A stretch of 64,000 bases of DNA, taken from Flavobacterium paronense (GTDB taxonomy: Bacteria > Bacteroidota > Bacteroidia > Flavobacteriales > Flavobacteriaceae). Made by a program: the position numbers and the translations under genes. Location: the NCBI RefSeq assembly GCF_030409795.1, contig NZ_JAUFQN010000019.1:2914001-2978000 (forward strand), in the 5' to 3' direction. Each line of letters begins with the position of its first letter. Positions within the stretch are counted from its first letter, which is position 1. The notes below the pieces were generated by a model. That model made no database searches. It saw only the letters and a list, made by a program, of their open reading frames with translations, and was not told the origin of the DNA. Below are positions 8,544 through 18,526 of this stretch, piece after piece.

Positions 8544-9467
8544 CTGGAAGAAGTAACTGAAACAACAGCCCAACATAAGTAATAGCAACACGATTTCCTG
8601 ATATATTTTGCTTTGTGAATATTCAATATTTGTTGTGCACATTACTGATAATGGCATAAATGTGAAGATTAACATATCACTGTTTTTATCTGGTGAAATC
8701 AAAAAAATCGTTACTCCTATTAAAAATCCAAATATCATTTTCTTGTAAGAAGCTTGTAAAATCAGTGGCTTATTTGTTAAAGAAATAACCAACGATAAAA
8801 GAAAATACAATCCAATAACTACAAAAAACGAGAGTGCTATATTTTGATAATTATTGGTAAAATAATCTAATTGAAAATTAGTTTGCGTTTGATTTATAAT
8901 ATGATCAATCCAAGTTTTGTCAAAGGCCAAGGCCAAAAATAAAAAGATAACTATTGTTGCAAAAAATGCCACAAATGGTAAAAGCCAATTTCTATAATCT
9001 CTTGAAACATGGAATATTATAGAGACATATACTAGGATAATGAAAAGAATACACCAAAAATGAAACAGGCTGGCAATGAAAATCCAAATCGAAGCATCGA
9101 AAATCTTTTCTTTTGGCGCTTTTAACGTTTGTAGAGAAATTAATCTTCGAATAGCCAGAAGTAGAAAAAAATTGGCAAACAATAAATTAAAATTATTAAA
9201 AATAGATGGGAAAATGAGTAGAAATAGCAAGAAAAATAAAATCGTATAACTGCTGTTTTTCGTTAGGTTGTTCTTTTTTACAGTAAAATTTACCAAGAAA
9301 AAGGAAGCCAATAATAACAAAATTAGCATTGCTGTTTTCGAGAATCCAACTGAATCAATCGTAGCTAACAAATCACTTGACTGATACAAAAAAAAGAAAA
9401 GCAGCAACAAAACTATCACCAGTGCATTATTAAGTAGTGTAGATTTTTTAAAAACGCTTGTTATCAT
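8538..9467 (-). CDS. DUF6427-like polytopic membrane protein
   Basis: 309 residues, very hydrophobic, with about eight to ten predicted membrane spans and no soluble domain of note. I recognise it as the Bacteroidota family listed as DUF6427, usually found near upp and purD; the number is from memory. Its stop codon overlaps the convergent upp stop region by 6 bp, leaving no room for a terminator between them. Function unknown. Confidence 0.65.
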   Translation of the reverse strand: MITSVFKKSTLLNNALVIVLLLLFFFLYQSSDLLATIDSVGFSKTAMLILLLLASFFLVNFTVKKNNLTKNSSYTILFFLLFLLIFPSIFNNFNLLFANFFLLLAIRRLISLQTLKAPKEKIFDASIWIFIASLFHFWCILFIILVYVSIIFHVSRDYRNWLLPFVAFFATIVIFLFLALAFDKTWIDHIINQTQTNFQLDYFTNNYQNIALSFFVVIGLYFLLSLVISLTNKPLILQASYKKMIFGFLIGVTIFLISPDKNSDMLIFTFMPLSVMCTTNIEYSQSKIYQEIVLLLLMLGCCFSYFFQL

Positions 9468-9512
9468 GAGGATATTTTATACATTTGTGCTGTAAATATA
9501 ACATTTTATAAA

Positions 9513-9743
9513 ATGAGAGCATTTTTTGAAGGCATTCAATCTTTATTTGTAGACTTTTTATTCAAACCACTTGATTTTTTACGCTCTTTAGAGTTAAGCA
9601 GTTGGTGGTTGGCTAACATTGTTAGTTGGACATTGATGATTGTTTGTGGATATTATATCGTATACTGGTGCAAAGAATTGTCAAAACATAAAGCCAACAA
9701 CGAAGAAAACCAAGATACAACGGCTCATTCTTTTTTAAAGTAA
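9513..9743 (+). CDS. Small single-span membrane protein (DUF6341-like)
   Basis: 76 residues. An amphipathic N-terminus (MRAFFEGIQSLFVDFLFKP) precedes one membrane span around residues 31-51 and a charged C-terminal tail. It is divergent from the DUF6427 gene, and its 3' end overlaps the convergent purD by 9 bp. It resembles the short flavobacterial family listed as DUF6341, often found in this neighbourhood; the family number is from memory. Function unknown, but codon usage and placement look like a real gene. Confidence 0.6.
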   Translation: MRAFFEGIQSLFVDFLFKPLDFLRSLELSSWWLANIVSWTLMIVCGYYIVYWCKELSKHKANNEENQDTTAHSFLK

Positions 9744-11009
9744 ATCAAAGCCGATATCTTTTCTAAAATACATCTTATCAAAGTGTAGCTTGTCTATATT
9801 TTGGTAAGATTTTTTTATGGCTTCTTGGAAATCATTTCCAAAAGAGGTAACTGCCAAAACTCTTCCGCCATTAGTTACTACTTTCCCGTTTTCAAGTTTT
9901 GTTCCTGCGTGGAAAACGATAGAACCTTCAACTTTGTCTAGGCCTGAAATTTCGTAACCTTTTACGTAATCTTCCGGATAACCGCCAGAAACCATCATTA
10001 CTGTTGTGGCGCTTCTTTCATCAATGGCTAACGAAACTTCATCTAATTTCCCATCGGCTACAGCCTGAAATAATTCGACTAAATCGGATTTAATTCTTGG
10101 AACTACCACTTCAGTTTCGGGATCTCCCATTCTGACATTATATTCAATTACTATTGGTTCACCTTTAACAATGATTAATCCAATAAAAACAAAACCTTTA
10201 TATTCAATTTCGTCTTTTTGCAAACCTTCAACGGTTGGTTTTACAATTCGGGTTTCTATCTTTTCTAACAAAAGGGCATCTGCAAATGGAACGGGGGAAA
10301 TAGCTCCCATGCCGCCGGTATTTAAACCTGTGTCTCCTTCTCCAATTCGTTTATAATCTTTGGCAGTTGGTAAGATTTTATAATTTTTTCCGTCTGTTAA
10401 TACGAAACAACTCAATTCAATTCCATCCAAAAACTCTTCGATAACTACTTTATCACTAGCAGTTCCGAATTTGGCATGAACCAACATATTTTGTAATTCT
10501 GTTTTTGCTTCTTCTAAATCGTGAATAATTAAAACGCCTTTGCCTGCCGCTAATCCGTCAGCTTTTAAAACATAGGGAGGTTGTAATGTTTCTAAAAATT
10601 CGCACCCTTTTTTGACAGTAGCTGCTGTAAAACTATTATATGCTGCTGTTGGTATGGAGTGTTTAACCAGAAATTCTTTGGCAAATTCTTTACTTCCTTC
10701 TAATTGAGCACCAACTTTTGATGGTCCAATAACCGGAATGTGATTTAGCGCTGAATCATTTTTAAAAAAATCATAAATCCCTGATACCAAAGGATCTTCC
10801 GGGCCAACCACAACCATTTCAACCTTTTCTTGAATTGCAAATGTTTTTATGGTATTAAAATCGGTTGGGTTGATAGAAATATTTGTTGCTATTGCTGCAG
10901 TGCCAGCATTTCCTGGAGCAACAAAAAGTGTTGAGCATTTTGAACTTTGTACCATTTTAAACGCCAAAGCATGTTCTCTACCGCCAGAGCCAAGTAATAA
11001 GATGACCAT
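9735..11009 (-). CDS. purD: Phosphoribosylamine-glycine ligase (GAR synthetase)
   Basis: 424 residues, full length. It catalyses the ATP-dependent joining of phosphoribosylamine and glycine, the second step of purine synthesis. The N-terminal phrase LLLGSGGREHALAFK, the ATP-grasp segments KADGLAAGKGV and NTGGMGAISP, and the metal-binding IEYNVRMGDPE are all typical of PurD. It stands alone, with no other pur genes nearby. The minus-strand -7 element at 11029-11036 lies close upstream. Confidence 0.97.
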   Translation of the reverse strand: MVILLLGSGGREHALAFKMVQSSKCSTLFVAPGNAGTAAIATNISINPTDFNTIKTFAIQEKVEMVVVGPEDPLVSGIYDFFKNDSALNHIPVIGPSKVGAQLEGSKEFAKEFLVKHSIPTAAYNSFTAATVKKGCEFLETLQPPYVLKADGLAAGKGVLIIHDLEEAKTELQNMLVHAKFGTASDKVVIEEFLDGIELSCFVLTDGKNYKILPTAKDYKRIGEGDTGLNTGGMGAISPVPFADALLLEKIETRIVKPTVEGLQKDEIEYKGFVFIGLIIVKGEPIVIEYNVRMGDPETEVVVPRIKSDLVELFQAVADGKLDEVSLAIDERSATTVMMVSGGYPEDYVKGYEISGLDKVEGSIVFHAGTKLENGKVVTNGGRVLAVTSFGNDFQEAIKKSYQNIDKLHFDKMYFRKDIGFDLL

Positions 11010-11028
11010 TTTTATTTTATTTTGATTG

Positions 11029-11036
11029 CAAAAATA
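11029..11036 (-). promoter_or_regulatory. Putative -7 promoter element for purD
   Basis: The minus strand reads TATTTTTG, a match to TAnnTTTG, 19 bp before the purD ATG. No clear -33 element is visible. Confidence 0.4.
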
Positions 11037-11090
11037 ACCTTTTATCTAATAAAGATTTATTAAAAAATTAAGTGGTTGAAATAAAAATGC

Positions 11091-11098
11091 TATTTTTG
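11091..11098 (+). promoter_or_regulatory. Putative -7 promoter element for the T9SS cargo gene
   Basis: TATTTTTG matches TAnnTTTG and lies 26 bp before the ATG at 11125. No -33 TTG is seen at the usual distance. Confidence 0.4.
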
Positions 11099-11124
11099 TT
11101 TCCAATTATTTAAAATTAAAAACA

Positions 11125-12516
11125 ATGAAAAAATTATTACTTACTTTTTCTTTAATTGCCTTAAACTCAACTATAAACGCTCAGTGGACATCTCAAGGTA
11201 CCGGTTTTGCAGCTGCAAGCAGAGGTTTGAACCAGATTAGTATTGTTGATGCTACTACAGTGTGGGCTCTTGCTTATGATGGTGCTCCAATTGATGCATC
11301 TCATCCAACTACTCTTAACATTCAAGAATTTACAAGAACAACAGATGGTGGTACTTCATGGGCTACAGGAACCATAGATGTAGGAAATACGGTTTGGGAA
11401 CTAAATAATATATCTCCTGTTAGCGCAACTACAGCTTGGGTTTCGGCAATAAACAATATCACTGGAGATCCAGAAAATGGTGTTGGGTATATTTATAAAA
11501 CTACTGATGGTGGCTCTACTTGGAATCAACAATTAGCTAGTGGTTTTCAAACAGCAGGTTCTTCTTTTTTAAATGGAGTTTACTTTTTTAATGCTAACGT
11601 TGGTATTGCTTATGGTGATCCAATTGGTTCAGGATTAGGAGAATTTGAAATTTACAGAACTACTGATGGTGGTGCTAACTGGACTCAACTAACCGCTGCT
11701 GCCTTACCAAACCCATTAAATGGTGAGTATGGCTACAACAGTACTCCAACTGCTGTTGGAAATACCTTGTGGTTCCCAACAAATAAAGGTCGTTTGTACA
11801 GAACAAATGATGCTGGGGTAACTTGGACTGTAGCTCAAGCACCTTTGACTGATTTTGGCGCGGCTTTACCAGCAAATAGTGGAAATGTTCATTTTAGTGA
11901 TATAAACAATGGTTATTTATTAAAAACCTCTGGTACCGTTGCTACACCTGTTTACACCTATTATACAACTACAAACGGAGGAACTACATGGACCCCAACA
12001 TCCGGTTCGCCATTTACAGGTACGCGTCAGATTCTTAATTATATTCCTGGAACTACTACAATCGTTGCGACTTCTCAAGCGGCACCGGTTGGAACATCTG
12101 TTAGTGCAAACAACGGAGTAACTTGGACTGACCTTGAGCCAGCCGGAACAGAACAAAGAGGAACATCTGCTTTTTTAAACGCAACTACTGGTTGGTGTGC
12201 AGGTTTCAGTGATGGAGATCCTTTAGGCTCAGCAGGGATTTTTAAATTATCAGGTACATTAGGTGTTGATAATTCAGGAACTGTTGCTAAGTTTAAAGTT
12301 TATCCTAACCCAGCTACTTCAGTAGTAACAATTTCTACTCCAGATGTTGATACTGCAAATTTATCCGTAACTGATTTATCTGGTAAAGTTGTTATGACTA
12401 AATCATTAAATGGGATTGAGAATACTATAGATATTTCTACCCTTTCTACTGGCGCTTATTTCTTCGAATTAAGCTCTAACAATAAAAAAGAAGTGGTTAA
12501 AATTCTTAAAAATTAA
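11125..12516 (+). CDS. Secreted BNR/YCF48-like repeat protein with type IX sorting domain
   Basis: 463 residues. An N-terminal Sec signal peptide ends near residue 20 (NSTINAQ). The body holds repeated phrases of the Asp-box/BNR type (RTTDGGTSW, KTTDGGSTW, RTTDGGANW, RTNDAGVTW), which suggest a beta-propeller. The last 80 residues form a type A C-terminal sorting domain: FKVYPNPATS, DLSGKVV, LSTGAYFFEL and a basic end KKEVVKILKN. The protein should therefore cross the outer membrane by the type IX system, to be anchored or released at the cell surface. No catalytic function can be assigned. It is monocistronic, with its own terminator. Confidence 0.88.
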   Translation: MKKLLLTFSLIALNSTINAQWTSQGTGFAAASRGLNQISIVDATTVWALAYDGAPIDASHPTTLNIQEFTRTTDGGTSWATGTIDVGNTVWELNNISPVSATTAWVSAINNITGDPENGVGYIYKTTDGGSTWNQQLASGFQTAGSSFLNGVYFFNANVGIAYGDPIGSGLGEFEIYRTTDGGANWTQLTAAALPNPLNGEYGYNSTPTAVGNTLWFPTNKGRLYRTNDAGVTWTVAQAPLTDFGAALPANSGNVHFSDINNGYLLKTSGTVATPVYTYYTTTNGGTTWTPTSGSPFTGTRQILNYIPGTTTIVATSQAAPVGTSVSANNGVTWTDLEPAGTEQRGTSAFLNATTGWCAGFSDGDPLGSAGIFKLSGTLGVDNSGTVAKFKVYPNPATSVVTISTPDVDTANLSVTDLSGKVVMTKSLNGIENTIDISTLSTGAYFFELSSNNKKEVVKILKN

Positions 12517-12538
12517 TTCCAAATAAAATAGTATTTTT

Positions 12539-12567
12539 AAGGGCTAACAAATGTTAGCCCTTTTTTT
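12539..12567 (+). terminator. Intrinsic terminator of the T9SS cargo gene
   Basis: A perfect 10-bp stem AAGGGCTAAC / GTTAGCCCTT with loop AAAT is followed by seven Ts. The T run ends one base before the ATG of the next gene at 12568. Confidence 0.9.
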
Positions 12568-13887
12568 ATGGTAATGTTTAATCTTTTCAATCTATCGCTT
12601 CGGTTAAATGGTTTTCCTATGAAGGAAGCGCAACAGGAATTGGATAAAATTCTAGCTGTTTCTCAAGTAGATTATGAAAACTATGTAAATCAAAAGAAAA
12701 AGGAAATTGTTGATTATCATTTAAAAAACAACAAATCATATCAGGAATTTGTTGGATTGAAATCCTTTGAAAATTGGAATGAACTTCCAATAATGACTAA
12801 GAGACAATTTCAAAAGCCTCTATCAGAAAGACTTTCAGAAGGATTTACCTCATCAACTGTTTATGTAAACAAAACCTCTGGTTCAAGCGGTGATCCCTTC
12901 ATTTTTGCTAAAGATAAATTTTGTCATGCCTTGACTTGGTCAAATATTATTTATCGGTTTGGATGGTTTGGACTTGATTTTAATTCGTCTTCACAAGCTC
13001 GGTTTTATGGAATCCCATTTGATTTTATTGGCAACAAAAAAGAACGTATAAAAGACTTTTTGAGTCATCGGTATCGATTTACTATTTTTGATTTATCTGA
13101 TAAAGTTTTAGAAAAATTTTTAATCAAATTTCAAAAGAAAAAATTCGATTATATTAATGGATATACAAGTTCGATAGTTTTATTTGCTAAATTTTTACAA
13201 AAGAAAAATATTGTCTTAACTACAATATGCCCAACACTGAAATGCTGTATAGTAACTTCTGAAATGCTTTTTGAGGATGATAAACTTTTGCTCGAAAAAC
13301 AATTTGGAATTCCAATTATCAATGAATATGGAGCATCTGAATTAGATTTAATTGCGTTTCAGAATACAAATGGCGAATGGCAAGTGAATTCTGAAACCTT
13401 GTTTGTAGAAATTTTAGATGAAGATAATACTGTTTTGCCTAACGGAAAAGAGGGACGAATTGTGATTACATCTTTATACAATAAAGCACATCCTTTTATC
13501 CGATATGATATTGGTGATGTTGGAATTTTAGATGAAAAAAGCACCACAAAAAAACCAATCCTAAAGAAACTAATTGGTAGAACCAATGATATTGCGTTTT
13601 TACCTAGTGGGAAAAAATCTCCGGGACTAACATTTTATTACGTTACCAAAAGCATAATAGAAGATGACGGAAATGTTAAAGAATTTGTCATAAAACAAAC
13701 CAAAATCAATACTTTTGACATCGACTATGTAAGTGAAATAGAATTGACGTCAATTCAAATTCAAAACATTGAAAAAGCCATCGCTACCTATTTAGAAAGT
13801 GGTTTGACTTTTTCATTCACACGTAAAGAAAAATTAGAACGCAGTAAAAGCGGAAAATTAAAACAGTTTGTTTCTTTAGTAAAATAA
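12568..13887 (+). CDS. CapK-like adenylate-forming enzyme (phenylacetate-CoA ligase family)
   Basis: 439 residues. The ATP-binding loop NKTSGSSGDPFIF and the later NEYGASELD, FIRYDIGDVG and IGRTNDIAFLPSG place it in the PaaK/CapK branch of adenylate-forming enzymes. Members inside capsule and O-antigen loci are thought to activate an acyl or amino acid group for attachment to sugars. It heads the plus-strand block CapK-WecB-GT4, with 3 bp to wecB. Two ATGs stand close together (12568 and 12574); the first abuts the preceding terminator, so the second may be used. Substrate unknown. Confidence 0.8.
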   Translation: MVMFNLFNLSLRLNGFPMKEAQQELDKILAVSQVDYENYVNQKKKEIVDYHLKNNKSYQEFVGLKSFENWNELPIMTKRQFQKPLSERLSEGFTSSTVYVNKTSGSSGDPFIFAKDKFCHALTWSNIIYRFGWFGLDFNSSSQARFYGIPFDFIGNKKERIKDFLSHRYRFTIFDLSDKVLEKFLIKFQKKKFDYINGYTSSIVLFAKFLQKKNIVLTTICPTLKCCIVTSEMLFEDDKLLLEKQFGIPIINEYGASELDLIAFQNTNGEWQVNSETLFVEILDEDNTVLPNGKEGRIVITSLYNKAHPFIRYDIGDVGILDEKSTTKKPILKKLIGRTNDIAFLPSGKKSPGLTFYYVTKSIIEDDGNVKEFVIKQTKINTFDIDYVSEIELTSIQIQNIEKAIATYLESGLTFSFTRKEKLERSKSGKLKQFVSLVK

Positions 13888-13890
13888 ATC

Positions 13891-14979
13891 ATGAGAATTA
13901 CAATTGTAGCCGGAGCAAGACCAAATTTCATCAAAATAGCACCCATTATTAAAGCGATTGAGAAAAAGCAAAATGAAGGAGCAGGTATTTCTTATCGTCT
14001 GGTTCATACGGGTCAGCATTATGATAAAAATCTTAGCGATACTTTTTTTGAAGAATTAAACATTCCGCATCCAAATGCAAATCTGGAAGTAAAAAGCGGT
14101 TCTCAATCAGTTCAAACAGCCGCCATAATGATTGCATTTGAACAAGAACTGTTGCAAAATCCGTGCGAGTTAGTTTTGGTTGTAGGCGATGTAAACTCAA
14201 CTATGGCTTGTGCCATTGTTGCCAAAAAATTAAATATAAAAGTCACTCACGTTGAAGCCGGAATTCGTTCAGGCGATATGACGATGCCCGAAGAAATCAA
14301 CAGAATAGTTACAGACAGCATTACAGATTATTACTTTACAACCTCAACTTGGGCTGGTCAAAATCTATTAAAATATGGTGCCGAACCTTCAACTATTCAC
14401 TTTGTTGGTAACGTAATGATTGATACTTTACATCAAAATTTAGATAGAATTTCAGCGCCAGTTTTTTGGAAGGAATTTGGTTTAGAAAATGGAAACTATA
14501 TTATCTTAACCTTACATCGCCCGGCAAACGTTGACGAAGAAAAATCACTTATAAATCTATTGGAAGGGATTGATAGCATGGTAGGCAATAAAAAAATTAT
14601 TTTCCCAATTCATCCAAGAACCAAAGCAATTTTGGGTGAAACCAATCTACAACTAAAAAATATTCTCTTTGTTGAACCTCAAGGGTATCTAAATTTCATG
14701 TATTTAATTAAAAACAGTTTTGCTGTGATTACAGACTCTGGTGGAATTTCAGAAGAAACTACAGTTTTAGGCATTCCTTGTTTTACAATGCGTAACAATA
14801 CCGAAAGACCAGAAACACAAACCATTGGGACAAACACTTTAGTGGGAACATCAATTGAAAATTTAGAAAAATTCTTTAGTGCATTTTTGCAAAACGGACC
14901 AAGAAAAGCGGGAATTCCTGAACTTTGGGATGGAAAAGCATCGGAAAGAATAATCGATATTTTGCTTTCTAAAAAATAG
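13891..14979 (+). CDS. wecB: UDP-N-acetylglucosamine 2-epimerase (non-hydrolysing)
   Basis: 362 residues, normal length. It interconverts UDP-GlcNAc and UDP-ManNAc. Family signatures are HTGQHYDKNLSD, VVGDVNSTMAC, HVEAGIRSGDMTMPEEINR, LTLHRPANVDE and TDSGGISEET. The enzyme would supply UDP-ManNAc or a derivative for the polysaccharide made by this locus. No UDP-ManNAc dehydrogenase (wecC) is present here. Its TAG stop shares a base with the GTG start of the next gene, which suggests coupled translation. Confidence 0.94.
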   Translation: MRITIVAGARPNFIKIAPIIKAIEKKQNEGAGISYRLVHTGQHYDKNLSDTFFEELNIPHPNANLEVKSGSQSVQTAAIMIAFEQELLQNPCELVLVVGDVNSTMACAIVAKKLNIKVTHVEAGIRSGDMTMPEEINRIVTDSITDYYFTTSTWAGQNLLKYGAEPSTIHFVGNVMIDTLHQNLDRISAPVFWKEFGLENGNYIILTLHRPANVDEEKSLINLLEGIDSMVGNKKIIFPIHPRTKAILGETNLQLKNILFVEPQGYLNFMYLIKNSFAVITDSGGISEETTVLGIPCFTMRNNTERPETQTIGTNTLVGTSIENLEKFFSAFLQNGPRKAGIPELWDGKASERIIDILLSKK

Positions 14980-16163
14980 TGGAAGATATTCTTATCATAT
15001 CCAATTATTATCCGCCTGAAAAAGGTGCGGCTGCCAATCGAATTGAACAATTGGCTCTGAAACTCTATAAAAATAACTTTAACGTTTCTGTTATTTGTCC
15101 ATTAGGGAATTATCCAAAAGGGGAATTGTTTTCTGAATACAAAGGCAAATTTTCAGTAACTGAAAATAGAGATAACATTACCGTGAAACGGCTTTGGATT
15201 TATCCAAGTGTTAGTAAAAATTTATTGGTTCGTATTCTTTCTGTTTTATCTTTTTCAACAACCTTATTTTTCTATTTGTTATTTAAAAAAACACCAAAGA
15301 AAGTAATCGTTCAATCGCCGCCATTATTGCTTTCGTTTATTGCTGTTTTTGTGCTTTCGTTGAAAAACAAAAAAATAATTCTCAACATTTCCGATTTATG
15401 GCCATTAGCCGCCATTGAATTAAAGGTGCTGAAAAAAGATTCGCTTTCGCATAAATTTTCTTTATTTCTTGAACGATTCATTTATAAAAAAGCAACTTTA
15501 ATTTTGGGTCAATCAGACGAAATAATTACGCATGTTCATACTGTTTCCCCATTAAAAAAATGCTTTTTATACCGTAATTTTCCAGATCACAACATTCCGG
15601 AAATAGAATTGAAAACTAAAGAGAATGAGCCCATCAAACTATTTTATGCCGGCCTTTTAGGAATTGCGCAAGGCGTTCTTGAACTCTGTGAAAATATCGA
15701 ATTAAAAGGACTAAATATCGAATTACACCTCTTTGGTGATGGCGCCGAAAAAACACAAATAGAGGCTTTAATTTCGGCTAAATCTTCGTCTTCTTTGTTT
15801 TTCCACGGAATGCTGGATAGAAAAGAATTACATGAAAAATTAAAATCGTTTGATATCGCCATTGTTCCTTTGAAAACCAGAATTTATGGTTCGGTTCCTT
15901 CCAAGATTTTTGAATACGGCTCGCTTGGTTTCCCGATACTTTATTTTGGTGGTGGTGAAGGAGAAACGATTGTAAATGATAACCATTTGGGTTGGGTTGC
16001 CTCGGTTGAAAATTATCAGGATTTGAATGAAAAGCTTAAAGAAATTTCTAGCCTGAGTAAATCGGAATTAGACGTAATGAAAAAACAAGTTTTTAAACAG
16101 TCTCAAAAAATATTTGATTTAGATAATCAAATGAAAATCCTAATTGAAAAAGGCGTTTTCTAA
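14979..16163 (+). CDS. Glycosyltransferase family 4 (WbuB-like)
   Basis: 394 residues, GT-B fold. The N-terminus has ILIISNYYPPEKGAAANR, usual for GT4 enzymes of the WbuB type. A hydrophobic segment at about 85-120 likely contacts the membrane. The C-terminal domain has FYAGLLGIAQGV and IVPLKTRIYGSVPSKIFEYGS, a donor-binding region. The start is a GTG whose G is the last base of the wecB stop. Its stop overlaps that of the convergent sugar transferase by 4 bp. Probably adds one sugar of the repeat unit; specificity unknown. Confidence 0.88.
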   Translation: MEDILIISNYYPPEKGAAANRIEQLALKLYKNNFNVSVICPLGNYPKGELFSEYKGKFSVTENRDNITVKRLWIYPSVSKNLLVRILSVLSFSTTLFFYLLFKKTPKKVIVQSPPLLLSFIAVFVLSLKNKKIILNISDLWPLAAIELKVLKKDSLSHKFSLFLERFIYKKATLILGQSDEIITHVHTVSPLKKCFLYRNFPDHNIPEIELKTKENEPIKLFYAGLLGIAQGVLELCENIELKGLNIELHLFGDGAEKTQIEALISAKSSSSLFFHGMLDRKELHEKLKSFDIAIVPLKTRIYGSVPSKIFEYGSLGFPILYFGGGEGETIVNDNHLGWVASVENYQDLNEKLKEISSLSKSELDVMKKQVFKQSQKIFDLDNQMKILIEKGVF

Positions 16164-17527
16164 TAAGCCTTATCTTCTCCTTTGAATATATTGAAAACGG
16201 TTTGAAAAATGATTTTAATATCCATGATTAATGACCAGTTTTCTATATAAAAGACATCTAGTTTTATCCTGTTAACCATATCTTCTTCGGTTTCAATTTC
16301 ACCTCTAAAACCTTTCACCTGAGCTAAACCTGTAATGCCTGGTTTTACATAATGACGAACCATGTATTTCTTTATTTTACTGGCATAGGCTTTATTTTGT
16401 GACCACAAGTGAGGTCTTGGACCAACAACGGACATGTCACCAAGAATAACGTTAAAGAATTGTGGTAATTCATCCATGCTTGTTTTTCGCATAAACCTTC
16501 CCATTTTGGTAACTCTTGGGTCGTTTTTTGATGCTTCCTTTTCAGTAAATCCATTGACTTGCATGGATCGGAATTTATAACAATGGAATTCCTCTTCATC
16601 CATTCCGGGTCTTCCTTGTTTGAAAAAAACAGGACCTTTCGATTCTAATTTTATTAATAACGCAAGCAAAGGAATTAGCCAAGAAAGCAGAAAAATAATA
16701 ACGAATAAAGAAAACAATATATCAAATGCTCTTTTTATTCCTTTAATAAATGGATTGTGAAGCTGCGTTTTTTGTAAAGAAAGAACCGGAAATAATTCGT
16801 AATAATCTATTTTTAAATTTTTCGAATAGATTTCTTTTGTATCCGGAATGAATTTTATTGTTTTATTATTCTCATCAGCAAATTCAACTAATTCTTTCAG
16901 TTTTTCATTAGAAATTTCGTTTAAAGAACAATAGATTTCGTCCACTTTATTATCTATTACGAACAAATTCAAGTCCTCTATTCTTCCTTTTACTTCTGGA
17001 TTTTGCTTTTTATCTGAGAAGTATCCTAAGAATCTGTAGCCATAATCTTTTCTTGTATCAAATACTTCTTTTAAGCGGATGGCTTCTGGTGTATAACCAA
17101 TAATAACGGCGTTTCTAAAATTACTTCCTGTAACTATTCTATACTTTTTTAAATAGAAAAACAATAAATATTTAAAAGTTACAATAATGCAAAAACTAAT
17201 TATCATAAAGATTGCAATGGCTTTTCCGCTAAAAGTCACCGATTTTGCAAAAGGGAAAAAAGCAATTACTACCAATAGAAAAACACTGTACTGTTTCACT
17301 AATTTAGTAATAATTTCTACAGGAGTTGTAAATCGATAGACTTCATAATATTTTACAAGTATTGCAATAACAATCCAGGTGAATGATTGATAAAGAAAAT
17401 AATGAAACCCGTTAAGATTTAAATCTCTAAAGAAATATAAACTTAACGTCGTTATCACCATTAGATCGAAAAGAATATTTATCGGTCTAATATATTTTGA
17501 GTATCTTCCTGTTTGTTGTGCAACCAT
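16160..17527 (-). CDS. Polyprenyl-phosphate sugar phosphotransferase (WcaJ/WbaP type priming enzyme)
   Basis: 455 residues. An N-terminal part with four to five membrane spans (about 15-145) leads into a nucleotide-binding-like middle domain. A further span near 270-295 precedes the catalytic PGPT domain (about 300-455), with KFRSMQVNG, KNDPRVTKMGRFMRKTSMDE and GDMSVVGPRPHL. This is the enzyme that starts repeat-unit synthesis by moving a sugar-1-phosphate from a UDP-sugar to undecaprenyl phosphate. It is the last gene of the eight-gene minus-strand operon. The first sugar (glucose, galactose or another) is not known. Confidence 0.93.
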   Translation of the reverse strand: MVAQQTGRYSKYIRPINILFDLMVITTLSLYFFRDLNLNGFHYFLYQSFTWIVIAILVKYYEVYRFTTPVEIITKLVKQYSVFLLVVIAFFPFAKSVTFSGKAIAIFMIISFCIIVTFKYLLFFYLKKYRIVTGSNFRNAVIIGYTPEAIRLKEVFDTRKDYGYRFLGYFSDKKQNPEVKGRIEDLNLFVIDNKVDEIYCSLNEISNEKLKELVEFADENNKTIKFIPDTKEIYSKNLKIDYYELFPVLSLQKTQLHNPFIKGIKRAFDILFSLFVIIFLLSWLIPLLALLIKLESKGPVFFKQGRPGMDEEEFHCYKFRSMQVNGFTEKEASKNDPRVTKMGRFMRKTSMDELPQFFNVILGDMSVVGPRPHLWSQNKAYASKIKKYMVRHYVKPGITGLAQVKGFRGEIETEEDMVNRIKLDVFYIENWSLIMDIKIIFQTVFNIFKGEDKAY

Positions 17528-17535
17528 ATCAAATA

Positions 17536-18519
17536 CTAGTGAATATATCCTTTAAAGTCTTTGTGTTCTTCTTTTAAAAGCTCTTCTGAAGAAAGTGATT
17601 TAAAATAATCATAAGTCAATTTCATTCCTTCTTCTCTTGATACTTTGGCTTCCCATCCCAGAATGTTTTTTGCACGAGTTGTATCGGGCTGACGTTGCAT
17701 TGGATCATTAATTGGCAACGGATGATAGACTACTTTTTGAGTTGTTCCTGTTAATTTAATGATTTCATCTGCAAAGTCTTTAATCGTAATTTCGTTTGGA
17801 TTTCCAATGTTTACAGGTTGTGAATAATCAGAATGAAGTAATCTAAAAATGCCTTCTACCTGATCCGTCACATAACAAAACGAACGGGTTTGACTTCCAT
17901 CTCCAAAAATTGTTAAATCTTCACCTCGTAATGCTTGTCCAATGAACGCAGGAATAACACGACCATCATTCAGTCGCATTCTTGGTCCATATGTATTGAA
18001 TATTCTAACTATTCTGGTTTCAACACCGTGAAAAGTGTGATAGGCCATAGTAATTGATTCCTGAAACCGTTTTGCTTCATCATAAACACCTCTTGGTCCA
18101 ATGGTATTTACGTTTCCGTAATAATCTTCTGTTTGTGGATGCACTAAAGGATCTCCATAAATTTCTGAAGTAGATGCAATAAGAATTCGGGCTTTTTTGA
18201 CTCTGGCCAAACCTAAAAGATTGTGTGTTCCTAAAGAGCCCACTTTTAAAGTTTGAATAGGAATTTTAAGATAATCTATTGGACTTGCAGGCGATGCAAA
18301 ATGAAGAATATAATCTAGATTGCCAGGCACATGCACAAACTTGGTTACATCATGATGATAAAACTCGAAATTTTTAAGTTTGAATAAATGCTCAATATTT
18401 TTTAAATCTCCCGTAATTAAGTTATCCATTCCAATAACAAAATACCCTTCAGCTATAAAACGATCACAAAGATGCGACCCTAAAAACCCAGCAGCACCAG
18501 TAATTAATATTCTTTTCAT
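17536..18519 (-). CDS. UDP-glucuronate decarboxylase (UDP-xylose synthase), SDR family
   Basis: 327 residues, extended SDR. The NAD-binding motif [10 protein letters not shown] is at the N-terminus, and the catalytic Ser and Tyr-x3-Lys lie in the STSEIYGDP and YDEAKR segments. [30 protein letters not shown] and the C-terminal [12 protein letters not shown] are typical of UXS rather than RfbB. The product would be UDP-xylose, or a 4-keto intermediate, from UDP-glucuronate. No UDP-glucose dehydrogenase is found in the window, so the substrate must be made elsewhere. Same operon as the priming transferase (8 bp gap). Confidence 0.87.
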   Translation of the reverse strand: MKRILITGAAGFLGSHLCDRFIAEGYFVIGMDNLITGDLKNIEHLFKLKNFEFYHHDVTKFVHVPGNLDYILHFASPASPIDYLKIPIQTLKVGSLGTHNLLGLARVKKARILIASTSEIYGDPLVHPQTEDYYGNVNTIGPRGVYDEAKRFQESITMAYHTFHGVETRIVRIFNTYGPRMRLNDGRVIPAFIGQALRGEDLTIFGDGSQTRSFCYVTDQVEGIFRLLHSDYSQPVNIGNPNEITIKDFADEIIKLTGTTQKVVYHPLPINDPMQRQPDTTRAKNILGWEAKVSREEGMKLTYDYFKSLSSEELLKEEHKDFKGYIH

Positions 18520-18526
18520 ATAATTT